This document shows, one piece after another, positions 1 through 5,940 of a stretch of DNA of 7,897 nucleotides. The translations under genes and the position numbers were made by a program. The notes below the pieces were generated by a model, which was not told the DNA's origin, ran no database searches, and was given only the letters and a program-made list of their open reading frames with translations. This DNA is from Bacillota bacterium (GTDB lineage Bacteria > Bacillota > Clostridia > Christensenellales > Aristaeellaceae): positions 1 to 7,897 of the forward strand of contig JAEZTD010000141.1 in the NCBI GenBank assembly GCA_023443705.1, written 5' to 3'. Each line of letters begins with the position of its first letter. The first letter of the stretch is position 1.

Positions 1-240
1 CTCGGGTTATGCTACCGTGCAGTCAAGGCGGGTAAGCAGAGCCCTGCTTCCCGCCTCATCCTACGAACTACCGCAAACTGCGTTTTGCCCCGCTTTTCGA
101 GTTTACACAAAATCCGGGATTGACCCACTGAGCTGGCTGGACTAACCTAGAAGCCCTTTTCTATCGCCCATCGGCGCTAGATCCTTTTCATGTATAGTTA
201 TAATGGTTTTAACACGATAGCCCCTGCCTCGGTAATGCGT
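1..240. other. Non-coding left edge, no gene recognised
   Basis: No open frame here has a start, a ribosome binding site and recognisable protein content. Two frames are open from the window edge on the plus strand (to a stop at 121-123 and one at 143-145), but neither translation resembles a known family. The stretch holds the hairpin at 26-56 and a weaker imperfect hairpin at 161-180 (8-bp arms with one mismatch, 4-base loop). It lies downstream of the minus-strand binding-protein gene, where a transporter permease might be expected, and none is present. Confidence 0.5.
26..56. repeat. GC-rich hairpin near window edge
   Basis: Arms AGGCGGG (26-32) and CCCGCCT (50-56) pair perfectly, and so do AAGCAG (34-39) and CTGCTT (44-49). 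One T (33) bulges and AGCC (40-43) forms the loop, giving a 13-bp stem. No T-run follows on either strand, so it is not a standard intrinsic terminator. Structured ends like this occur at the right ends of IS200/IS605-type elements and in their omega RNAs, but no transposase or tnpB sequence can be seen here, so that identity is only a guess. Confidence 0.6.
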
Positions 241-1227
241 TTACTTGCTGATGACCGCCTGAGCAATGGTATTGTCCACAATCGCTTCAAAGGGAACTCG
301 GGACGACAATTCACCTGCCCCCTCAACGATGTCCTGCATCCTTGTAAAGGCCTCTTCGTTCATAACGGGCGTCTGGCACCATGCACCTATGGTTTGATAG
401 TTCTTTGCAACAGCCGTCAAAAGTTCCAAATCAGCATCGGGGAACTGGGGGGCAATCGCTTGAGCAATTTCTTCCGGTGTATGCTCCGCCACCCATTGTT
501 GCCCCTTGGCTACAGCCTTCATGAAGCGGTAGTATAGATCGGCATTCTCTTTCAGCAGGCTCTTTCTCACCATGTAAGCCGTATACGATACCGTTCCGCT
601 TTCTGCTCCCACCGACGCAACGATGTAGCCTTTTCCCTCTTTCTGACAAAGGCTGGCCGTCGGCTCAAAGAGCGTAACGTAATCAGCGTCGCTGCCCTCA
701 AATGCGCCAGCCATGAGGTTAAACTGTATATCGGTGCGGACGTTGACGTCTGTCCCTGGCATGAGTCCCTTTTGCTTGAGCACATAGAGCAGAGTCATAA
801 GCGGCATGCCGCCAGGCCTGCCGCCGATGATAGTCTTGCCCTTCAGTTCCTGCCAGTCAAAGGTCGTGTCGCTCGTGCGTCCCACTAGGAATGAACCGTC
901 TGTATTGGTGAGCTGGCCGATGATCATGGCATGGTCTTCCTTGCCCTGGTTGTATACGTAAACCGCCGTTTCAGGCCCCATCAGCCCTATGTCCGCTTCC
1001 GACACCAGGACGGCTGTCATGCTTCTGTCCGACCCGCCGCCGTTGACGAGGTCAATCGTGATTCCTTCCTCCTCAAAGAACTTCAGCTCGATGGCCACGT
1101 ATTGCGGCGCATAGAAAACGGAATGCGTCACCTCGTTGAGCGTAACTTTTTGAAGCTTCTCTTGTGCGAGCCCGGCAGGCGCCAACATAAGAATTGCAAC
1201 CAGCAGCAGGACTAACCCCTTTTTCAT
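241..1227 (-). CDS. ABC transporter substrate-binding protein, NitT/TauT/NMT1 type
   Basis: A periplasmic or extracellular binding protein that would capture a small ligand and deliver it to an ABC importer. The 328-residue length fits the SsuA/ThiY/NMT1-like family. The chosen start gives MKKGLVLLLVAILMLAPAGLAQ: two lysines, a hydrophobic core at about residues 4-17 and an AGLA-type signal peptidase I site near residue 21. An AAGGAGG sits 7 bases upstream of this ATG; an ATG six bases earlier would be too close to it. Family-like features are the YAPQYVA segment after the first strand, the DLVNGGGSD loop, the ADIGLMGPE segment, and GKTIIGGRPGG at mid-protein. There is no lipobox cysteine, which is unusual for a monoderm Firmicute. 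No permease or ATPase gene adjoins it. The ligand cannot be told: sulfonate, nitrate, thiamine precursor and others share this fold. Confidence 0.85.
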   Translation of the reverse strand: MKKGLVLLLVAILMLAPAGLAQEKLQKVTLNEVTHSVFYAPQYVAIELKFFEEEGITIDLVNGGGSDRSMTAVLVSEADIGLMGPETAVYVYNQGKEDHAMIIGQLTNTDGSFLVGRTSDTTFDWQELKGKTIIGGRPGGMPLMTLLYVLKQKGLMPGTDVNVRTDIQFNLMAGAFEGSDADYVTLFEPTASLCQKEGKGYIVASVGAESGTVSYTAYMVRKSLLKENADLYYRFMKAVAKGQQWVAEHTPEEIAQAIAPQFPDADLELLTAVAKNYQTIGAWCQTPVMNEEAFTRMQDIVEGAGELSSRVPFEAIVDNTIAQAVISK

Positions 1228-1234
1228 GGGCATC

Positions 1235-1241
1235 CCTCCTT
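1235..1241 (-). promoter_or_regulatory. Ribosome binding site that sets the binding-protein start
   Basis: The minus strand reads AAGGAGG here, 7 bases before the ATG at 1227. This favours that start over the ATG at 1233 (1 base away) and over an upstream in-frame ATG at 1338, whose added residues do not look like a signal peptide. Confidence 0.75.
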
Positions 1242-1310
1242 CTGAATGCACCGTATGCCGAAGAAAGGCATTATGTGAATTGCCAAGCTTCAAAAGCTGA
1301 TGGGTATCAA

Positions 1311-1338
1311 TGCATATAACATTCAACATTTTGATCAA
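1311..1338 (-). promoter_or_regulatory. Possible promoter of the binding-protein gene
   Basis: On the minus strand TTGATC (1338-1333) is followed, after 16 bases, by TATGCA (1316-1311). Both boxes match the sigma-A consensus only moderately. The predicted leader would be about 80 bases and contains two small hairpins (1255-1271 and 1286-1298). No riboswitch core was recognised in it. Confidence 0.25.
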
Positions 1339-1456
1339 CTCATTTACAAAACCGGTACGTAGATCGGCGTAATCAACCAGTTACCGATTGCGGGCCTGCC
1401 AACCTCTACTCTAGCGATCCCGCCATCATTTTTAGCTTGTTGTTCGATATTACCTG
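1339..1456. other. Divergent intergenic spacer
   Basis: This is the part of the 303-base gap (1228-1530) between the divergent genes that lies outside the proposed control elements. It is visibly more AT-rich than the genes to its right. A minus-strand frame ending at 1344 is open, but it has no convincing start signal and its upstream part overlaps the SOS promoter. No RNA gene or clear repeat was found. Confidence 0.4.
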
Positions 1457-1485
1457 TTGACTGCCGTCGGCTTTCCGCATAGAAT
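1457..1485 (+). promoter_or_regulatory. Sigma-A-type promoter of the truncated Y-family polymerase
   Basis: TTGACT (1457-1462) and TAGAAT (1480-1485) are separated by 17 bases. Each hexamer has one mismatch to the consensus (TTGACA, TATAAT). Transcription would begin near 1491-1493, inside the LexA box, giving a leader of about 40 bases. The ribosome binding site AAGGAGG (1514-1520) lies 10 bases before the ATG at 1531. No obvious terminator follows before the end of the window, so this promoter may also serve the downstream cassette. Confidence 0.75.
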
Positions 1486-1490
1486 AAGAT

Positions 1491-1504
1491 CGAACAAACG
1501 TTCT
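1491..1504 (+). promoter_or_regulatory. LexA/DinR SOS operator
   Basis: CGAACAAACGTTCT matches the Bacillus-type LexA consensus CGAACRNRYGTTYC at 13 of 14 positions, with the core GAAC-N4-GTTC intact (1492-1503). It covers the predicted transcription start just downstream of the -10 box, so bound LexA would block RNA polymerase. Error-prone Y-family polymerases are classic members of the SOS regulon, which fits the gene that follows. Confidence 0.85.
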
Positions 1505-1530
1505 TATTCTGTGAAGGAGGGCATTTTTCA

Positions 1531-2148
1531 ATGGACGCAACCATCCTGCACGCGGACTGCAACGCCTTTTATGTCAGCTGCGAAATGAGCGAAAAGCCTT
1601 CCTTGCGCGGAAAGGCCGTGGTGGTCGCGGGCGATCCCGAGGCTCGGCACGGTATCGTCCTCGCTAAATCAGATCTTGCGAAAAAGGCTGGCATCAAAAC
1701 CGGTAACGCGATCTGGCAGGCTAGGCAACTTTGTCCGAACCTGATCGTGCTGCCGCCCAACTACCGTCTGTATCTTAGAATGTCTAAAGAAACCCGTGAG
1801 ATCTTTGAGGACTACACCGGCCGCGTTGAGCCTTTCGGTTTGGACGAAGCCTGGCTCGGCATGGGGCGCGACACCATCGAGCAGGGGCAGAAAGCCGCGG
1901 ACGAAATCCGCGCGCGTATCTGGAAAGAGCTGGGCATCACCGCCTCCGTTGGCGTCGCGGACAACAAGATTATGGCGAAGCTGGGCTCGGACCTCAAAAA
2001 GCCCGACGCTACCACCGTTATCCGACCGGAGGACTACCCGCGCCTTGTCTGGCCGCTGCCGGTGGGAGAGCTTCTGTATGTTGGCCGCTCCACCGAGGCC
2101 AAGCTCACGCGCGTCGGCTACAAGACCATACCCGGCCCTAATGCGTGA
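1531..2148 (+). CDS. Y-family DNA polymerase (UmuC/DinB-like), C-terminally truncated
   Basis: A translesion DNA polymerase of the ImpB/MucB/SamB superfamily. The palm begins with LHADCNAFYVSCE, holding the first metal-binding aspartate D9 and a probable steric-gate residue (F13/Y14). VEPFGLDEAW carries the other two catalytic residues, D105 and E106. ITASVGVADNKIMAKLGSDLKKPD (residues 136-159) is the conserved palm segment that follows. Family members are usually about 350-420 residues, and this one ends at 205. It reads through the start of the helix-hairpin-helix thumb (LLYVGRSTEAKLTRVGYKTI) and then diverges into PGPNA and a stop. Most of the thumb and the little-finger (DNA-grip) domain are missing, and no other frame restores them before the next gene starts. 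The start is supported by AAGGAGG 10 bases upstream. The protein is probably inactive or badly impaired; it could be a pseudogene, though the frame is clean and has a good SOS promoter. Confidence 0.85.
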   Translation: MDATILHADCNAFYVSCEMSEKPSLRGKAVVVAGDPEARHGIVLAKSDLAKKAGIKTGNAIWQARQLCPNLIVLPPNYRLYLRMSKETREIFEDYTGRVEPFGLDEAWLGMGRDTIEQGQKAADEIRARIWKELGITASVGVADNKIMAKLGSDLKKPDATTVIRPEDYPRLVWPLPVGELLYVGRSTEAKLTRVGYKTIPGPNA

Positions 2149-2164
2149 GGTCGAGGCGCTATGA
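2141..2164 (+). pseudogene. Possible 3' remnant of the gene that preceded DUF2800
   Basis: One frame off the polymerase, the codons from 2141 read MREVEAL and end in a TGA (2162-2164) that overlaps the next gene's ATG as ATGA. Such an overlap is typical of coupled genes in compact phage operons. It suggests that the last codons of an original upstream cassette gene survive at the junction. The stretch is very short and the idea is inference; the overlap could be chance. Confidence 0.25.
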
Positions 2165-3324
2165 GCGAAATCCAACACGCTAGGCGCGCCCACGCGCTCC
2201 TGAACGCCTCCAGCTCCCACCGCTGGCTGGCTTGTCCGCCTTCGGTGAAGCTCTCCGAGCATTTCAACGACACGCCTTCGCTGTTCGCGGAAGAAGGTAC
2301 CTACCTTCATGAACTGTGCGAGCTGAAACTGCATCGCTATCTGGGGGACATGCCGACCGCAGCCGTGGATGAGCTCTACGTCCGGCACAAGGACAGCGAG
2401 TTCTATACCGACGAAGCCGAAAGTGTCACAGATGAATACGTGGCCTTCTGCGTTGAAACCATCGAAGCTGTGTGGGCTGGCTGTCCTGACCCGCTGATCC
2501 TGGTGGAGCATCGGCTGGACTATTCCGAGTATGTGCCCGGCGGGTTCGGCACCGGTGACCTCGTCATCGTAGCGGATGGGGTGCTGGAGATCATCGACTT
2601 CAAGGGTGGCCGTGGTGTACGAGTAGACGCCGACCACAACAGCCAGCTCATGCTGTACGCGCTGGGCGCGCTCACCGAGTTCGACGCGCTCTACGACATC
2701 CGCTCCGTCCGCATGACCATTGTGCAGCCCAGGCTAGGCGGCGTCTCCACCTTCGAGACCACACCGGAGGCGCTGATCCTTTGGGCGGAAACGGAGGTGC
2801 GGCCTAAGGCGCAGCTTGCCTTTCGTGGCGAAGGAGCGTTCTGCGCGGGCGATCACTGCCGCTTCTGCCGCGCACGTCATACCTGCCGGGCCAGGAGCGA
2901 GTATCATATGCGGCTGGCCGCGCGGGACTTCAAGGCCCCGGACCTCCTGACTGACGAAGAGGTCGCCGACATCCTGCCGGTTGCCGATAGCCTCAATAAT
3001 TGGGTTCAAGACCTTCTAGCATACGCCACACAGCAGGCGCTGGAAGGCAAAGCTTGGCCGGGGTACAAGTTGGTCGCAGGACGATCGGTGCGTAAGTACA
3101 CAAGCGAGACCGAAGTCATCAAGACTGCCACCGGGGCGGGTTACACCGACATCTACAAGACCAGCCTGCTGGGGGTAGGGGAGTTGGAGAAGCGTATGGG
3201 CCGGAAGGCGTTCCAGGAGCTGCTGGGCAAGTACATCGTGAAGCCCACCGGCGTGCCCACTCTCGTCCCCGAGACCGATTCGCGGAAACCGTACTCGGAT
3301 GCGGCGACCGACTTTACAAACTGA
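2161..3324 (+). CDS. DUF2800 phage protein, Cas4/AddB-like PD-(D/E)XK nuclease
   Basis: The N-terminus (HALLNASSSHRWLACPPS) is the hallmark of the DUF2800 family, found beside DUF2815 and a phage polymerase in many Firmicutes prophages. Nuclease-like residues appear in order: H50 in EEGTYLHEL, D133 in GTGDLV, D146 and K148 in IIDFKGG, and Q162/Y166 in QLMLYALG, matching the RecB/Cas4 pattern. C25 together with C233, C236 and C242 (CX2CX5C) resembles the four-cysteine iron-sulfur staple of AddB and Cas4; C228 is an additional nearby cysteine. A role in processing DNA ends during phage replication or recombination is inferred, not demonstrated. The start has GAGG 4 bases and GTGAGG 10 bases upstream. 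The 387-residue length is normal for the family. Its stop codon runs into the ribosome binding site of the next gene, so the two are surely in one operon. Confidence 0.9.
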   Translation: MSEIQHARRAHALLNASSSHRWLACPPSVKLSEHFNDTPSLFAEEGTYLHELCELKLHRYLGDMPTAAVDELYVRHKDSEFYTDEAESVTDEYVAFCVETIEAVWAGCPDPLILVEHRLDYSEYVPGGFGTGDLVIVADGVLEIIDFKGGRGVRVDADHNSQLMLYALGALTEFDALYDIRSVRMTIVQPRLGGVSTFETTPEALILWAETEVRPKAQLAFRGEGAFCAGDHCRFCRARHTCRARSEYHMRLAARDFKAPDLLTDEEVADILPVADSLNNWVQDLLAYATQQALEGKAWPGYKLVAGRSVRKYTSETEVIKTATGAGYTDIYKTSLLGVGELEKRMGRKAFQELLGKYIVKPTGVPTLVPETDSRKPYSDAATDFTN

Positions 3325-3337
3325 AGGAGGAGACCCT

Positions 3338-3877
3338 ATGTCTTCCAAAGTAATCACCGGAAAGGTCCGCGCTTCTTTCGTCCATGTGTTTGAACCCCAG
3401 TCCATCAACGGCTCGGAACCCAAGTACAGCTGCTCGTTCATCATCCCCAAGTCCGATACCGAGACGATCCGTGCGGTCCAAGCGGCGGTCGAACAAGCCA
3501 AGCAGGATGGCATCAGCAAGTGGGGCGGCAAGATCCCCCCGAACCTGAAGCTCCCGCTGCGCGACGGCGACATCGATCGCCCAGACGACGCGGCCTATGC
3601 CGACAGCTACTTCATCAATGCCAACAGCAAGGAGAAGCCGGGTGTGGTCGACCGTAGGCGGCTCCCCGTCACCGATCCGCTGGAGCTGTACTCCGGCTGC
3701 TATGTGCGGGCGTCCATCGGCTTTTTCCCCTTCAACACCAACGGCAACCGTGGCATCGCGGCGGGGCTCGGAAATGTGCAGAAGTGGGCGGATGGCGAAC
3801 CGCTCAACGGACGCACCCGCGCCGAAGACGAGTTCTGCGCGCTGGACGCCGACGACGATGATGACTTCCTGGGCTGA
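3338..3877 (+). CDS. DUF2815 / Enc34-type single-stranded DNA-binding protein
   Basis: A 179-residue phage protein of the DUF2815 family, known from the phage Enc34 protein to bind single-stranded DNA through an OB fold. Typical features are the N-terminal KVITGKVRASFVHVFEP, YSCSFIIPK, the central WGGKIP, YFINANSKEKPGVVD, and LYSGCYVRASIGFFPFN followed by a glycine-rich turn and GLGNVQKW. The tail is strongly acidic and ends in DDDDDFLG. Such tails in single-stranded DNA-binding proteins recruit partner enzymes, here plausibly the polymerase, nuclease or helicase encoded beside it. The start is set by AAGGAGG (3324-3330), 7 bases upstream of the ATG; an in-frame ATG at 3299 inside DUF2800 lacks such a site. 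The role in coating replication-fork single strands is inferred from the family. Confidence 0.9.
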   Translation: MSSKVITGKVRASFVHVFEPQSINGSEPKYSCSFIIPKSDTETIRAVQAAVEQAKQDGISKWGGKIPPNLKLPLRDGDIDRPDDAAYADSYFINANSKEKPGVVDRRRLPVTDPLELYSGCYVRASIGFFPFNTNGNRGIAAGLGNVQKWADGEPLNGRTRAEDEFCALDADDDDDFLG

Positions 3878-3910
3878 ATGATGTATCGGTAAATTGCTGG
3901 TAACGAACAT

Positions 3911-3943
3911 TGCCGCATGCCGGAGCCTTTTCGGCATGCGGCA
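3911..3943. repeat. Strong 12-bp hairpin ahead of the polymerase gene
   Basis: TGCCGCATGCCG (3911-3922) and CGGCATGCGGCA (3932-3943) are perfect inverted repeats around a 9-base loop, GAGCCTTTT. The hairpin fills most of the 84-base gap between the DNA-binding protein and polymerase genes. No T-run follows the stem on either strand, so a simple terminator is unlikely. It ends 4 bases before the polymerase's ribosome binding site, leaving that site free. RNA processing, transcript stability, partial attenuation or protein binding are all possible. Confidence 0.85.
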
Positions 3944-3947
3944 TTAC

Positions 3948-3955
3948 AGGTGGTG
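3948..3955 (+). promoter_or_regulatory. Ribosome binding site that selects a TTG start for the polymerase
   Basis: AGGTGGTG lies 6 bases before TTG at 3962. The alternative ATG at 3917 sits inside the left arm of the hairpin with no such site, and the residues it would add (MPEPFRHAALQVV) do not look like the family N-terminus. Two GTG codons at 3950 and 3953 overlap the site itself. Confidence 0.65.
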
Positions 3956-3961
3956 ATTTTC

Positions 3962-5902
3962 TTGCCCACGATACTGGGCATTGACACCGAGACATTCTCA
4001 TCCGCGCCACTCCCCAAGTGCGGCGTTTATCGGTATGCAGATTCTCCAGATTTTGAAATCCTGCTGTTCTCCTACGCATTCGATGATGCGCCGGCTCTGA
4101 CTGTGGATTTAGCCAGTGGCGAGCAACTTTCCCTGGATGTCCTCAACGCGCTGACCGACCCCTGTATACTTAAGCTCGCCTACAACGCACAGTTCGAGCG
4201 TGTATGCCTGTCAAAGCACCTGGGCCAATGGCTGGACCCCTCACAGTGGCGGTGTACGGCGGTCATGGCGTCCTACCTGACTCTGCCCGCCAGATTGGGC
4301 GACGCGGCGCTGGTGCTGGGCCTGACCCAGCAGAAGATGGTCGAGGGCAAGGATCTGATCCGCTTCTTCTCCATGCCCTGCAAGCCCACGAAATCCAACG
4401 GCGGCAGGACGCGAAACCTCCCCACTCATGCCCCCGACAAGTGGGCGCTCTACAAGGCCTACAACGCCCAAGATGTGGAGACGGAGCGTGCACTGCGTAA
4501 GGTGCTGGAAAAGTATCCGCTCCCGGAGAACGAGTGGGCGCTGTACGCGCTGGATCAGCACATCAATGACCGGGGTGTGCGGGTGGATCGGCTGCTGGTA
4601 AAACAGGCGATGGCGGTCGATCAGGTATTTTCGGAGCAAGCGTTCCAACGTGCGAAGCAACTGACGGGCCTCGAAAACCCCGGCAGCGTAGCCCAGCTCA
4701 AGGTTTGGCTGTCCGATCAGGATATGCCCATGGAGAGCTTGGCCAAGAAGCTGGTGCAGGAGAAGGCGAAGGATGCGGAGGGGATCGTGGGCGAACTTCT
4801 AAACCTCAGGCTGGAGCTTTCGAAGGCCAGCGTAAAGAAGTACGAAGCCATGGCACGCACCGTATGCCGGGACGGGCGGATTCACGGCCTGCTGCAGTTC
4901 GGCGGCGCGTCCCGCACGTTCCGCTGGGCGGGGAGATTGGTTCAGGCCCAGAACCTACCCCAGAACCACCTACCGGATCTGGCGCTTGCCCGCGAGGTGG
5001 TGAAGGTGGGTGACGCGGAGCAGCTGGAGCTATTGTTCGGCTCGGTACCTAACACGCTCTCCGAATTGATCCGGACGGCGTTCATCCCCAAGGAGGGCTG
5101 CCGGTTCGTTGTGGTGGATTTCAGTGCCATCGAGGCGCGGGTACTCGCATGGCTGGCGGGAGAGGAGTGGGTACTGGAGGAATTCCGAGGTAGGGGAAAG
5201 ATCTACGAGGCGACCGCCTCCCGCATGTTCCACATCCACGCCGAGACCATCGTCAAGGGCCACGAAAACTACGTCTACCGGCAGAAGGGGAAGCAAGCTG
5301 TTTTGTCATGCGGATTCGGAGGTGGCGTCGGTGCGCTGAAGGCGATGGGCGCGAAGATGCCCGAAGCGGAGATGCAACCGCTGGTGGACGCCTGGCGCGG
5401 CGCAAACCGTCGGATCGTCCGTTTCTGGAACGCACTGGACACGGCGGCCCACGCGGTCATCAAAGAACACACCATGGTGCGCGTCGGAAGGGTGACGCTG
5501 TTCTGGCAGGATGAGAAGATGTTCATTCAACTCCCGTCTGAAAGGCGGCTTTGCTACCTGTCTCCACGGCTCGTCGACAATCGGTTTGGAAGCAAGAGCA
5601 TGGGTTACCTGGCCTCCGGCGCGAACGGCCAGCTTGACTTGCAGGAAACCTTCGGCGGCAAACTGGCGGAAAATGTTACCCAAGCAGTGGCACGCGACCT
5701 ACTCGCCCACGCCATGCTGAACCTGGAAGCCGCCGGATATCCCATCGTCTTTCATGTGCACGACGAAGCCGTCATGGAGGTTCCAACCGGTCAGGGTTCC
5801 GTAGCGGAGGCCTGCGCCATCATGGGGCTTGTGCCGGACTGGGCGGATGGTCTCCCCCTCAGGGCGGACGGGTACGAGTGCAAGTTTTATGAAAAACAGT
5901 AA
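3962..5902 (+). CDS. Phage family A DNA polymerase with 3'-5' exonuclease domain
   Basis: A 646-residue PolA-like replicative polymerase of phage type, without a 5'-3' exonuclease domain. Numbering is from the TTG start. The proofreading DEDD-type domain shows D8/E10 (GIDTET), YNAQFER (74-80, with E79 where many relatives of this fold have Asp) and Y167-x3-D171 (YNAQDVE). The polymerase domain has the ASRTFRWAGRLVQAQNLPQN segment, motif A DFSAIEAR (386-393), motif B from R440 with K444 and F452 (GKQAVLSCGFGGG), and motif C HDE (600-602). All essential carboxylates (D386, D601) are present, so it should be active. The position matching E. coli Tyr766 is Phe, a mild change. The neighbours (nuclease, single-stranded DNA-binding protein, primase-helicase) mark it as the element's own replicase. 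A hairpin precedes it, and the next gene follows after 38 bases. Confidence 0.93.
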   Translation: MPTILGIDTETFSSAPLPKCGVYRYADSPDFEILLFSYAFDDAPALTVDLASGEQLSLDVLNALTDPCILKLAYNAQFERVCLSKHLGQWLDPSQWRCTAVMASYLTLPARLGDAALVLGLTQQKMVEGKDLIRFFSMPCKPTKSNGGRTRNLPTHAPDKWALYKAYNAQDVETERALRKVLEKYPLPENEWALYALDQHINDRGVRVDRLLVKQAMAVDQVFSEQAFQRAKQLTGLENPGSVAQLKVWLSDQDMPMESLAKKLVQEKAKDAEGIVGELLNLRLELSKASVKKYEAMARTVCRDGRIHGLLQFGGASRTFRWAGRLVQAQNLPQNHLPDLALAREVVKVGDAEQLELLFGSVPNTLSELIRTAFIPKEGCRFVVVDFSAIEARVLAWLAGEEWVLEEFRGRGKIYEATASRMFHIHAETIVKGHENYVYRQKGKQAVLSCGFGGGVGALKAMGAKMPEAEMQPLVDAWRGANRRIVRFWNALDTAAHAVIKEHTMVRVGRVTLFWQDEKMFIQLPSERRLCYLSPRLVDNRFGSKSMGYLASGANGQLDLQETFGGKLAENVTQAVARDLLAHAMLNLEAAGYPIVFHVHDEAVMEVPTGQGSVAEACAIMGLVPDWADGLPLRADGYECKFYEKQ

Positions 5903-5940
5903 GCATCGGCGCTGCCGGTTCTTTATTTAGGAGGAACACC

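Noticed and set aside
1234..1338. Thiamine (TPP) riboswitch before the binding-protein gene
   Set aside because: An ATAATGCC string on the minus strand caught the eye because ThiY-like proteins are often TPP-controlled, but the CTGAGA element and the rest of the core are absent.
1344..1440. Minus-strand fragment with protein-like sequence ending at 1344
   Set aside because: There is no start signal or recognisable family, and its upstream part overlaps the SOS promoter and the polymerase start.
2149..2160. Frameshift that would restore the rest of the Y-family polymerase
   Set aside because: The other frames stop by 2164 or run into DUF2800, and none shows little-finger sequence, so the 3' half is missing rather than out of frame.
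1669..2637. Long minus-strand open frame opposite the polymerase and DUF2800 genes
   Set aside because: It is antisense to two well-supported genes and spans the junction between them. Its translation resembles no family, and it is explained by GC-rich codon bias on the plus strand.
3911..3943. Intrinsic terminator between the DNA-binding protein and polymerase genes
   Set aside because: The stem is strong, but no T-run follows it on either strand; the only T-run on the plus strand is in the loop.
5905..5928. Weak terminator-like sequence before the VapE gene
   Set aside because: CGGC-GCT-GCCG followed by a T-rich stretch forms only a 4-bp stem, too weak to call, and it overlaps the approach to the next ribosome binding site.
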